Below are positions 9,700 to 20,799 of a stretch of DNA of 64,000 nt, one piece after another. Source of the stretch: Bactrocera neohumeralis (lineage: Eukaryota; Arthropoda; Insecta; Diptera; Tephritidae); contig NC_065922.1 of the NCBI RefSeq assembly GCF_024586455.1, forward strand, positions 23,308,089 to 23,372,088. The letters are read 5' to 3'. The position numbers were made by a program, and so were the translations under genes. Below the pieces are notes generated by a model. The model saw only the letters and a list, made by a program, of their open reading frames with translations. It made no database searches and was not told where the DNA came from. Numbering within the stretch: the first letter of the stretch is position 1; each line of letters opens with the position of its first letter.

Positions 9700-12600
9700 T
9701 GAATTACCACCCACAACGGTTCCACCAATTTATTTACCGCTAAGTGAACGTAATTCAACTCAACTAAGCGAATCTATGCGCCATGATAGAATATACAACA
9801 ACAACATGACAATGGTGGAGATTTCATGGAGTTCATAGCTAAGCCAAGCTAAGTCTCTAGTACAACAAAGCCACCACTGTCTCTCTCTTTCTCCCCCTTG
9901 TGCGCCGAAAGAGCAGCGCCACGTTTTCGTCAAGTGTCTGCAACCACAAATATCATTAGAAGTGACAATTATACTGCATAGCTGTCAAAATAATACAATA
10001 ATTTCCATTAAACTGAGCACGTTAAGCTCTAATTACAGTGGCGGGGTGTAAACGCAGCAGCGCTTGCGGCTCGTTAAGCAAAGAAAAATCGATAAATGCG
10101 CTGCTTGCTTTAAGTAGAGCAAAAAAGCATGAAAGAAGGAATGCAAATGCTTTGGAAGATAAAACAGAATTTAAAGCGAACGCTTATTAAGTTCCATTTT
10201 ATGCTGTTGCGGAACGCGCTTGCGGCAGGAGAGCGGTTTTAGGTAGTATCTGCAGATGTAGTTGTGTCTGAAAAAAAAAACGCGTTTTTCCAATTTTCTC
10301 ACAAATTTCCAAAATTTCAACTCAATTTCAGCGCTCGACACCTCTGGGCTATTTCAAGCATTTCGCTTGCTGTTTACGACAGCTGGAGTGCTTGAGCGAC
10401 GCGCCCGACCGCCGCAGTCGTTTATGAGCGTGTTCGGCGACCAGCGTGGATATTTTCAATTTCAGCGATTTTTTCGGTATTTTATGGCATTCAATTGCGT
10501 TTTTTATGTGTTTATGTGTGTGGCCAGCGGAAGTTGAGGCGCAAGTACGCCACCGAAGGAATCCAGCAATCATAAACAAATGAGTGGAGAAGGAAGCAGA
10601 AAATAATAATAAGCGTGAGCGGGCAGCCTTGAGCGCCAAAGAACACAGAAATTACAAAAAATATATTTACAAATGTGTATGTGTATGTACAAGGCGAGTG
10701 CTTAGCGCGCTGATAGCAGCGGTAAAGTAAACACGAGTGGTGTGGGAGGCTGCACAAACGATTTTGAAATTAAAAATCCGCGAAATTGTTGCTTGCCACA
10801 AGCACAAACACACACACTTTTAACATTTGGTGGTATGTGTGCGCGGCTACTGAGTTACCTCAAATGAGAATTGTTGCCAGAGGCTTGTGGTGGCTTTGCC
10901 TCCACCGCTGCCGCCATTTCCGTTGCTTTCCGCAGATTTTTGTTTACTTTGATTGTTGGTGTTGCACGTTCTTCTTTGTTTCGATTTTTAGCTGCCTTTA
11001 TTGTTTTTAGAATTTAGTTTCCATTTTTGTTTTTTTTTCCACGTTATTTTGTAAAGTGAGCGCCGGTTTGGTCGCAGATATGATTTCAATTGTATGCGCT
11101 TCCGTTTCCGTTGCGCTCGTTCATTTATCTGATAGCCGTGATATGCGCGTTGCGTGTGCTCTCTGTCGAAAATATGGAACGGTGGATGAAGTGTAGATTT
11201 ACCTTTCACAGAGATTTTGGTAGTCTGAAGAATGTTAGATTGTGCGAGGTTCGCAATTAGGATCTAATATGTCTGCAGAGCATATGTGAATGTAAACTTC
11301 GTATGGGACCATGAAATAGATCTTCGTCATATTTATTTCTGCGAAATTTGCGGCTATATCCTGGAGTTTCTCCGGTACTACATAATTTGAGAGTGTTATA
11401 GAACACGAACTGTGACTTTAGTTGACTATTTTAGAATAAGAGCCTGAATAAGTTGCCATTAATTATTTGAAAGTCTCAGTCTATGCTTTGATTTGTCTCT
11501 AGAAAGCACTAAAGTACATGGTACTATAATTTAGATAAGTTACCTTTAGTCTCATTCTGTATAGACGGTTCTAATACGAGCTTTGGTATAGAAGTAGCAA
11601 CTTAAGATGGCAGAGTTTTTCTTAGGATGTTTACGGCTTCCAAAGAATTTATTTAAAATTATCCTGAGTATTTTAGGACAAAGATTTTCAAAAAATTACG
11701 ACCCGGTGGGCACGCGGTCTGACTTCGCTGAACTGACTTCGCATTCTAAAAGTTTTCCCTGTGCCATTGAGCATGTTCGTTACTTTGGGACACAGAGAAA
11801 TTTTCGAAACAAAGGTGGAAGTCCAGATGGTTCACCCACCGGGTATTAAAATGTATATTCATCCTCAAAAATATCCCTAGCCTCCCATCTAACTAACTCT
11901 ATTAACCCATGTCAAGGGGAAATGCTCAGAAATACATATATCGCCAACGAAAGGGATAATCTCCACTTCTTCGTCTGCGTAACTGGAACAAACTCGGATT
12001 TCTATTCGGCTAAAGAACTTGGCAGCATTCATCAAAATATTTTTTACAACAACAAAGCTGATAGACTGAAGAAGCCTTTAGAAAGTCACTATTAAGCTTC
12101 GTGGTTGAAAAACTCATAAGCTCTATTCCATATGTCCTCGGTAAAAGCGAAAGTGAGAGAGACTGAGTAAGCAAAGAAAATGGCTCTTGAAAAATTCCGG
12201 GTCTCTCAGAGAACTCCGGGCTCAGGAGAAATTGTCCTGATCTCTCTTGCCTCTCTCGTTCACTGTATAGAGTCACGAAATATAACTGACAAAATTGTTG
12301 TTGTAATACAAAAGTGGTAGTAGACTTTGTGGTCATGAATAAAAAGTTTCTAAGAAGCATCAAAATCCTAATAGCCTATTAAATGTTTAAAAGTAAACCA
12401 ACAAGTTACAAAATTTCAATAACAAACTGTTGATGTAAGTTACTTTTTCCGCAAAATCTTACAATCCTGACTCATTCTTTACGAAATGGGTTCACTGACC
12501 TCCTAAAAATTCCCGCATAAAAATCAAATTCTCAACTACAAGTCCTGAAATTCATATGAGCAGCACATATTTGCAAATTTAATTTACTTAAGAAACCAAC

Positions 12601-13620
12601 AACAGGACAAACTAAAAGAACAACACCATAAAGAGTTACCAACAAAAAAAATTTGCTGTCGATGCACTAAGAATAACCGAACTAAATAAATATGAGAAGA
12701 AATCGTGAGAAAAAAATCAGAAAACCTCGAACAAATTAGGAAAATGAAGAAGCAAGTGCAATGCAGGAGAAAACAAAAAATAAGAACGAAAATAAACGAA
12801 GAGGAGGTCCTCGAGTACGGCACTACTACATTTTTGCATTTCGGCTGCCACTAATGGCATTAAATAAAGCTCGGTTACCCAGCTGCAGTGAAGTAGATTA
12901 GATTGTTGAAGTGCCAGCCAGTGCAGCGCGCAAGTGAACGAGCCAAAGCTGAAAAGCAACGGAGCGGAGTGAGATCAGCGAGAGCGGCATTAGAGTTGCT
13001 GGTTGCGCCGAATTAGTTAAACAAGGAGCTTTTGCCGGCAGCAAACAACAATAAAAAGCGAATGCAGCACACAGAAGCCAGCTGCAAAGACTGCAGTCAA
13101 GTGGCAGCAACCTACAACGCCACCCATGCAACAGTGATGTGTAATACCTACGAAGTACGTACGTACGCTGCAACAAAAACAATGCGACCACCTGAAGGCT
13201 TCATCTTTGCGCTGCCATATGCTGATAATCCTGCTCTAAGTGCCACATGTGTGGGCAAACATGCAACTAGGCAAGCACATGTCCATGTATGTATGTCGTA
13301 TGTTGAGATGAGCTGAGAGCATTGGCAGGCGGCCAAAGCAGCGCAGCGGTGGCAACAATCGTTAGAGTTGTTGCCAAGAAATGGAACCGGCGCAAGTTGC
13401 AATGTAAGCAACTGGATGAAGATGCGGCAAAAACGCCGCAAGGCTAACAGCTAGTCAGCCAAGCAGCCAGACACCGAGCCAGCACTGCTGTGTGCCGCAC
13501 AGGCAAGTATGTGTGTGTGTGCGTTTGGCAAGTCTGATGTGGGGTGTGTCGGTATGAGATCACAGGTTAGCCAAGTACGATGATTGTGTGATTGCATTTT
13601 AGCTACAGGTTAATTTAAAA
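9700..13620. other. Long mostly non-repetitive stretch, candidate regulatory or untranslated DNA
   Basis: GC content rises locally (10360-10440, 10880-10930, 12890-13100, 13320-13500), with CA/GT runs near 10800 and 13509-13522. The text at 12900-13100 (agcg-, gcag- and caaa-rich) and 13320-13505, ending in cacaggcaagtatg, resembles fly 5' untranslated exons, but no core-promoter set, coding frame or intron pair could be established. Sequence at 12180-12265 is related to the repeat at 9404. Confidence 0.35.
11701..11844. repeat. 144 bp segment bounded by 10 bp perfect inverted repeats
   Basis: acccggtggg at 11701-11710 is exactly complementary to cccaccgggt at 11835-11844. The interior has tandem-like text (tctgacttcgctgaactgac). 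It could be a small inverted-repeat element or chance; no second copy is seen here. Confidence 0.4.
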
Positions 13621-13631
13621 TATATAATTCC

Positions 13632-13653
13632 AAAAAAAAAAAAAAAAAAAAAA
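13632..13653. repeat. 22 bp poly-A run
   Basis: An uninterrupted run of A following a single C at 13631. No retrotransposon 3' end was recognised upstream, so it may be plain slippage. Confidence 0.95.
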
Positions 13654-13959
13654 TAAAGCGAAAGAAAATAGAAGCACCGAAGTACATTTTAGAAGTGGAA
13701 AATAAAAATGTAAGGAAAACAAGCGCCCCTGGCTTTGGCAGCAGACGAAGTAGCAGCTGTGTTGGCATGCCACCAATGACTCTGTCAGCGATACTTGATA
13801 CATACTATACCAACCGATATGTATGTATGTATGTCGTGTGAATTTATGTCGCACGATGTCGCACGAGAGTGAAGCGCTCAGTTTCCAAATGAAGTCTTGG
13901 CTTAGAGAAGAGGAAGCAATATGCTAGATGATTATTTTCTGATTAAAAATTTAGTTGTT

Positions 13960-15900
13960 GGGATAAAAATGGATTGCATCATAATTATTATTGCCAAAAC
14001 CATAAAAATGAAATAAAAATAAAATTATGAACTGTTTAAGCAAATAATATTTTAAGCTTTTTTATGGTTATCGCGATTATTGCTTATTATAGTGCTAGCA
14101 AAAGCTGCTGAGTAAACCCGGGGTAAATGATAAGTAAATATATTAATTAAAAAAAAAATAATAATTCGATTAGATTTCTGCAGCTGAACTAAAATTGAAT
14201 TTAATTATACTGAATTGAATTAGTCTAACTAATTGAGATGAAATAATTATTAACGCCAATCACTTTTAACGGAAGTGAAATAAAACAATAAATTGAACTT
14301 AACTTAACTAACTTAATCTGAATGAAATGAAATTAAAAAGTAAAAATTAATTTAGATTAATCTCAACTAAAGTTAACTAATTAAATTATACCGAAATGAA
14401 ATATAATAACTAAAAGAACTAACTAATTCTAATTAACTTAATTCAAGTTTAATTGAATCTAATTAGCTTTAATGGAACCAAAAATAATAATTACATTTAA
14501 TTAAGGAAATTAAACACGAAACAGAAGAACTGAAGTGAATACCAAAAATACATATACACAAATTAAACCAACTTAATTGAGTTCAACTAAATTAAATTAA
14601 AAATATAGAATTAAATTTACTGAAATTGAATTCAGTCAAATACAGAGTTGGAAATAATGAATTAAAACGACAATTTAATTAAAAATATTTTTTTTTTTAA
14701 TTTTGTAATATCGAATATCTTAATTATATAATTTTTAAATTTATAAACCCAAATACCAGAATGAAAAGTTTAATTAAATTTTGTGGATTAAAAATAAGGA
14801 AATCAAACTGTTTTTGATATGAAAAAGAGAAAATTGTAAATCTCATTTTTATAATCAAAAATTAAAAAACACAAAAAAAAAATTACTGAAACTTCAACCG
14901 GTTCAGCACGTTTTGTCGTTTTTACATTTATTTGTCTTAATTATAATTTAAAAAAATTAACAAAATGTAGATCTTTATTTTTTTCCATTTTAGTTCCAGG
15001 TTTCGATATGATTACTAAAATTTTAGAATTAAAAAAATATTTTTTGAATATGTAATCCAGATTTTGGAATTAACAAATAAAGTTTTTACATTTAATTAAT
15101 TAATAAATATAATTAAAATTTTTAATAAATTAATACATTGAATAAATTAATTTAATTTAATTTAATTATTTCAATTGAATTTATTTAATTAATTAATTTA
15201 ATTTAATTGTCTTAATTACAATTTTGAAAAAAAATATTAAAATATGTAAGTCTTTGTTTTTTATATTAATTTTAATAACTAAATTAATTAATGACTTTTT
15301 AATTTAAAGTTAAATTAATTTTTCACATTGTTATCTTCGGGTAAAAAATTTTAATTCAGACTTTTGAATGAAAAATTAAATTTTACCGGCAAATTAATTA
15401 ATAAAATTATATAAAATCTTTATTAAAAAATTATTCGATGTAGATCCCGAGTGAAGCAAATACCAACATTTCAAGGTTTCAAGTATGGTCTCACTCTCAC
15501 TTTTTGTACTATTCGTCAAAAAACATTATATTTTTTTCAAAGTTTTTGAAAGTTCAAAAGAACTGATTATTGGATTTTTTAATTTTTTATGAAAAAAACA
15601 TATTTTTCGATCTTTGGACATATATATATAAAAGTGTTCAGTTTTAACCAAAAGTCAGTTCCCAATAAAAAAACGACAAAATTAATTATGTGTTACTTTC
15701 ATTAATTTTATTCTGACCGGTTAGCGAGTTGATTATGTAAAAAAATCTATAAATTTTTTTTTTTTTTAATTTTTTTTGGGCAATATCTCCTTAACTATAT
15801 GATATTGACAAATATGTTTTTTTTATTAATTAATTAATCTTTTAAGTTAGATTTAATTTTAAATTGCATTTCTAATGCTTAAAGCACAATAAAATTGCAA
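13960..15900. repeat. ~1.9 kb very AT-rich low-complexity block
   Basis: Dominated by taatta/aattaa words (for example ttaattaattaatttaattt-like text around 15090-15210), with almost no G or C over long runs and no usable open frame. It could act as an AT-rich attachment region, but that is inference. Confidence 0.8.
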
Positions 15901-16077
15901 AATACGGCAACTCGTAAAATAAATTAAATACTTTGCAAAACACCAGCCGTATACAAGAACCAAAAACAACAACAGCTTTTGCCAGGCATCACATCAGAGC
16001 TGTCGAGGTCTCGTCAACGCGACGTGTAATAAATACGTCTACTTATGCGCCGAGCACTGACAGCCATAACACAAATA

Positions 16078-16100
16078 CTCACACACACACTCACACACAT
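16078..16100. repeat. CA microsatellite
   Basis: Interrupted (AC)n run: acacacacactcacacacat around 16080. Confidence 0.9.
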
Positions 16101-16235
16101 TATACTACAATAAGTGCTACATACAATGTCTGTAATTGTGCTCAGTGGGGGCCACCACCCAGAAGCGTTGGCTTTGCTTTCGCGTCGGGTTCTGTGTCGC
16201 TGCCTTAGCTATCAGCATGCATATTAGCGTTTGTG

Positions 16236-16258
16236 CTTCTTCTTCTTCTTCTTCTTCT
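16236..16258. repeat. CTT triplet microsatellite
   Basis: About seven CTT units in a row; it produces a spurious poly-Leu open frame that is not a gene. Confidence 0.92.
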
Positions 16259-16430
16259 GCTGAGCTGCAGTGAAGTCAAGTACGTTGTACGCTTGAGTAT
16301 CATTTACACGTGCAACAACAACAACAACACATGCCGCACAAAGAAGCTGAGAAAAAAGCTGTGCATGCAATTACAGCCGTTGCATACATGCAATAACAAC
16401 AACAATAGTGACTGCAATAGTGAGCAATAA

Positions 16431-18390
16431 ACCGCCAATAGCATTTGCAACGTTGTAGCGCGCTCTAGCTACAAACAACAACAAAAGAAAAACAAATGTA
16501 CCTTTTAAAGTTGTGGAAAGGAAATTGCCTCGCTTGTCAGCAAGCTGTTTTAGTAGAATTTAAAATAGACTTTGCTGGTAATTGAGATTTTAATATGATA
16601 AATAGATTTCGAATCGCAAATTGTGATAAGCTTTAATAGCTCATGAGCTAGTTTTCATGGCTCGTTGGTCGCTCGAATATAGGGACGTTAGTGTAATTTT
16701 TAACAGCTGGCGGTTTGGATCAAGTGAGGGTTGAACTTAGTTTTTTTTTCTAAAATTGAAGAAGAAGAAAGTTGCTAAGTTAACACGGGCTCTTCTCACG
16801 AATCGCAGAGGTTCATGCCGCAAACTAACAATTTGAACAGGAGGCTATACCCATGCTGAATATGGACTTTTTGAGCCTACAGAGCGTACTGATTACGCTT
16901 TTAAACCAAGTGGGGTTGTTACCACTCGCAATCAACTCCACTCTCTCCTCTTCGCGAAGCAGTTTAACTAACTATTTAATTGTTACAATTGTTCAGGAAG
17001 AGGTTGCAGATTTAACCTTGCATCCAGATGAGGTGCCTTGCTGCGTACTGAGAGGCTGTTCAGCCAATCTTTACATTCTTACATCTATAGCGATGCGATC
17101 TCGAAGCTGCTCAAAGACTAGCTAATGAAAGTTTGGTTTGGTTCCTGTGAGGCCTACAATAATGCCCTCCGGCTTTTCCGAGCCGTCAGTGTATGTATCA
17201 CTTAATAGTGTTACCCCAGAGTAGTAGGTCAAGCATAGAGTTACTCTATTCATCTTTACTCCCGAGGTTAACCTTAAACTTCTTCGTGCAGTGCTTCGGT
17301 AGAAGATCAAGTGGTGTTTCACTTAAGTCTTTATTTGTTGGTATCCATGCGGAATTTGGTGAAGATATCTTATCTAATAAAATATTTTTCCACACAAGAG
17401 CTTGATTTTGATCGATCTGCCCACGTCTCAGGGGTTCGGCTTCTCTACTGCTTGTCTTCTTAGGTCAGTACTGTCATCCTCCTTACTTAGTGCTGAGAAC
17501 AGTTTAGTATTGGACCTTATCTGTGTGTATTAGATACTCAAAATGGATAGGATACGTAATTTGGAGAGCTATTTATTAGAATTAAAACTATTAAAGGAGC
17601 CATCATCGGTCTAAAATATAGTTTATGGCGTTTTTCTGCTGACTTCCGTCTCTTCACTCAACCTTAAAAGAGGTCTCATTAGAATGCTTAGAAATAGTGG
17701 ATGGTCGTACAAAATCTTTTAGATATCGAGCTATCTGCTATAAGGGCTTTTAATTTGACAACTAATCCTCCTCTTGTAATTTTCAGAAAGTAGAAAACTT
17801 GACTTGAGCTTTCTCCTTTATGATATTCTATTTCGAAGGCAGCAAGTGATTTTAAAACCTAACTAGGAGGTTTGGTAAACTCTTTGGGAAATTATGGTCT
17901 CTCTAAGGTGTATTTTATAACATAAGTTCTTTGAAATTCACTACTTCAAGTTCTAAGCTTTCATTTTCCTTTCATATCAATAAAATCATTATCAAATTAT
18001 AGAATAAAAATAGTTTTCCCTCTCTCACTTGCCACCTCCACTGCAGTACTACAGTAAGAGCACCTCTTTAACCTACAATTACTGTATTCACCACACTATT
18101 TATATTTCATCACGTGTCAAAGTGACAGTGGGATGGCAAAACGGCACTCCATGCTTCGCTCAACACGTCTAATAAAATTTTCACTCCACCCAGGTTAATG
18201 GTGGCACCATTAGTGTTGCTCTAGGGCAGCGGTTTATTTTACCCACATAAACCCAGCCAACTATACACACTCATACCCACACTGTTATACAAACATGCCC
18301 GTTCGTCGCTCGTTGTTCGCGCTGTTCATTAGCGTAACCGAGTTTTGTCTTGACGAGTGCTGCTCGTAATTTAACTACTTACACATAAAA
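16431..18390. other. Sequence without a convincing gene; weak RNase H-like trace at 17122-17322
   Basis: Minus-strand 17122-17322 encodes LLSDTYTDGSEKPEGIIVGL. YTDGS resembles the first motif of the RNase H domain of some non-LTR retrotransposons, but no second motif (an acidic pair in QAE) is clear and flanking frames are closed. I treat it as a possible retrotransposon scrap. The rest shows no recognised feature. Confidence 0.25.
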
Positions 18391-18760
18391 TACACACACA
18401 TATATGTATGTATGTGTGCTTCTTCTTCTTCTTCTCCTCCTGGCACTTTTTGTCATTTGTGCTGGCAGTGCGCCTGGAGCTATGCTTTGATTTCTCACAC
18501 TTGAGTAGTTTACTTATTTATTTATTTGCTTTAGTGCTCTTAATGTATATTTACAAGAGCCCTCTCCCACAAAAACATATACACACACACACACAAATAT
18601 TTCCGCACCTCTCTTGAGCTCTTGAAAATGTTCACTGACAACACTTAACTTCGTTAATGCTACATTAATAATTGTACTACAATACACCGTTATTGCCGTA
18701 CTCGAATATTCTTTATGTTTTCGCTGTTGTTGTTGTTGTTGTTGTTATTTTTGCTGTTGC
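18391..18760. repeat. Cluster of microsatellites (TATG, CTT, CA, TTG)
   Basis: TATG units near 18403-18415, CTT units near 18419-18435, a CA run at about 18581-18595 and TTG units at about 18724-18746. Open frames across these are simple-repeat artefacts. Confidence 0.85.
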
Positions 18761-19298
18761 TGTCTTTGCTATTTGCTGTTTATTTATCGAGCTGCTCTTC
18801 ATACATTATGCAGTCGCGCATAAGAAAGTAGCATTAGTGGCGTTTGGAGTATTTTTCTTGGCTGCCTTGCCATCCTTTTCGTATTGCTGCTGCTGGAAAT
18901 TCATTGGCGCTTTTGGTGCCGGAAGTGAAAATCGTACACACTGCCATCGTCAGTTGCCAGTTGTAGTGGCACTTAGTAGCGGTTTTTGTTGTTATTTGCG
19001 TTCGATATGCTTTGTTGTTGTAATATTGCTGTACTTACCGTACATATATTTATATCCATATGTATATAGGTCGATGTATCCCTGTGCAATAGTGTGTCAC
19101 TTACTCTTGACAATTTGTAATTGATGAAGGCTAAAAGCTATCCTTTGGAACTTTAATTGGTAATGTAATTTACTAAGTAATTATAATGCAGTGTAATTTG
19201 TGTAATTATATGCCATTAATTAAATTTATAGTGGTATTGATAGTAGGAGGAACTCTGCCACATTCTTTCATTAATTTATTATAATATTAAAATATATT

Positions 19299-20297
19299 CC
19301 GTCTGATCAAATTTGATCGGGCTTATAAAAAAAATAAATTTTAGTACAAACCTTTATCGTCGCCTTCAAAATAGGCTCACGCAACAATACAATCATGCTA
19401 ATGTATAATCCCATTTTCCTTACACTGGTTCAGTGCCTTCGTGGCGAATTTCGATATTTTTTGGACTTCGGCTTAAATTTGCGGCACCATTCGCTATATT
19501 GTTGGCAGTTTCGACCTCATATTCTTTAACCCATGTCTCGTCACCAGTGGTAATGCGTTTGATAAATGTAGGATTCTCAAGCATCTCGTTTGCATTTTGA
19601 CGTGACTTTTGTAAAGGATTTAGGTGTTTTGGAAATTGATTTATAACCGAAACATTAACCAAAATATCCAAAACACTAATCAAAATGTTTCGACCGAATC
19701 CATAAGAATGTTGAAATGTTGTTAAGCATCTGTTTTTCATCTTGAAGTCGCTTTTGTAAAAGACTTAGGTCTTTTGATACGAGCCCAACATTGATTTATA
19801 ACCGAAACATTAACCAAAATGTTTTGACTTGATCCATAAGAGATGTTGAGGTCCTCTGCTATCTCTCTGACACCAACACAAAAATTTTTCCAGCTTTGTT
19901 TTTTTTTTAATTTTTCGATATTACTGTCATTAACAGCGTTGGATGAACGACTCGCTTGCGGAAAGTTCTCGAAAGACTTCATGATTTTTATTCAGTGTTT
20001 TGTTTACCCAAAGCGCTCGTATTGATTAGTGATAAAGCAGACTCCCAAAAACAGTTCTCCAACATTTTCAATTAATGAAATACAAAGTTCAATTCGTTTT
20101 TAAATTTTTGTTCCGTGATAAAAAGAGGAGACAGACTTTTCACGTCATAAACAAACAGTTGACTGTTCACTGATTGACATATGGGGATCAAACTTCAGGT
20201 GAAGATAAAAAAGTTGTACCAAATTAAATTTTTTTTATGAATTCGGTTTACGAGTGTTGTTTAAATGGACTAATCCGGGTCAAATTAGATCAGATGG
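19299..20297 (-). mobile_element. Complete-ended mariner element, internally rearranged (~1.0 kb)
   Basis: The left end (19299-19321) starts ccgtctgatcaaatttga and the right end (20275-20297) reads, on the other strand, ccatctgatctaatttga; about 19 of 23 positions pair, and TA dinucleotides lie just outside both ends, as expected of a mariner insertion. The transposase is on the minus strand in broken frames. The length is below the usual ~1.3 kb, and a ~150 bp block is duplicated inside it (19598-19735 and 19745-19853), so it has both a loss and a duplication. The left end is related to that of the relic at 6689. Confidence 0.88.
19420..19982 (-). pseudogene. mariner transposase pseudogene
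   Basis: Two overlapping minus-strand frames. The first (from Met at 19982) carries SFENFPQASRSSNAVNDSN and VGVREIAEDLNISYGSSQNI, the second helix-turn-helix region of mariner transposases. The second frame (19740-19420) carries NEMLENPTFIKRITTGDETW and KEYEVET, the first catalytic Asp in GDETW. Between them the block ILVNVSVINQ occurs twice because of the internal duplication. The second and third catalytic acids and the whole C-terminus are absent. The protein would be inactive. The family call is firm. Confidence 0.88.
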
Positions 20298-20442
20298 TAT
20301 TGTTCTGTATGATCTACTTGTGCCCTCTAGACCTTACAGCTTGCTGGATTAAGATTTCATAAACTGATAAATGAAAGTGGAACGAAAAATCATTTAATTA
20401 CATTACGCAACCCAAAAATAATAAGAAACAGCCTATGACATC

Positions 20443-20520
20443 TTCCTCTTCCTTATTGGCATAGACATCGCTTACGCGGTTATAGCCGAGTTTATAACAG
20501 TGCACCAATCATTCTTCCTT
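20443..20520 (-). repeat. 3'-end scrap of the non-LTR element seen at 27484-28500
   Basis: Text ttattggcatagacatcgct, tacgcggttatagccgagtt and ataacagtgcaccaatcatt resembles the 3' edge of the element at 27484 (taacagcgcgctagtggttc) and the fragment at 39948. Assignment partly relies on my memory of such fly retroelement ends. Sequence from 20530 to 20780 may belong to it or to another repeat. Confidence 0.5.
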
Positions 20521-20799
20521 TTTCTTCTTTTCTTTGGGGGTGTTTTTTACGTGGCGGATCCGAAGCCTAGCGCACTACCCTGGGAAGGGATTTTTCACCT
20601 TCTCACTTTAGCTCGCCTTCAAACTAATGTTTTTTGGCTACCAAGAGGATATTTGGTCTAAGACCGGAAGGGATGAGCTACTTGAGCCATATGTAAATGA
20701 ATCGTTTCTAACCACTTCCAAGTGAATGGCGCTCAGAGAACTTTCCTCACTTGCGTGAACTTCCAGAAAAGGATCTATCCTCCATACTCCTCTAACATC

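Noticed and set aside
12010..12363. 117-codon minus-strand frame
   Set aside because: It crosses a CT/GA-rich repeat (ERERQERS and LSLSLL stretches) and has no domain; simple-sequence artefact.
18672..19124. 150-codon plus-strand frame with a Val-rich membrane-like segment
   Set aside because: The Val run comes from a GTT microsatellite; the rest shows no conserved motif.
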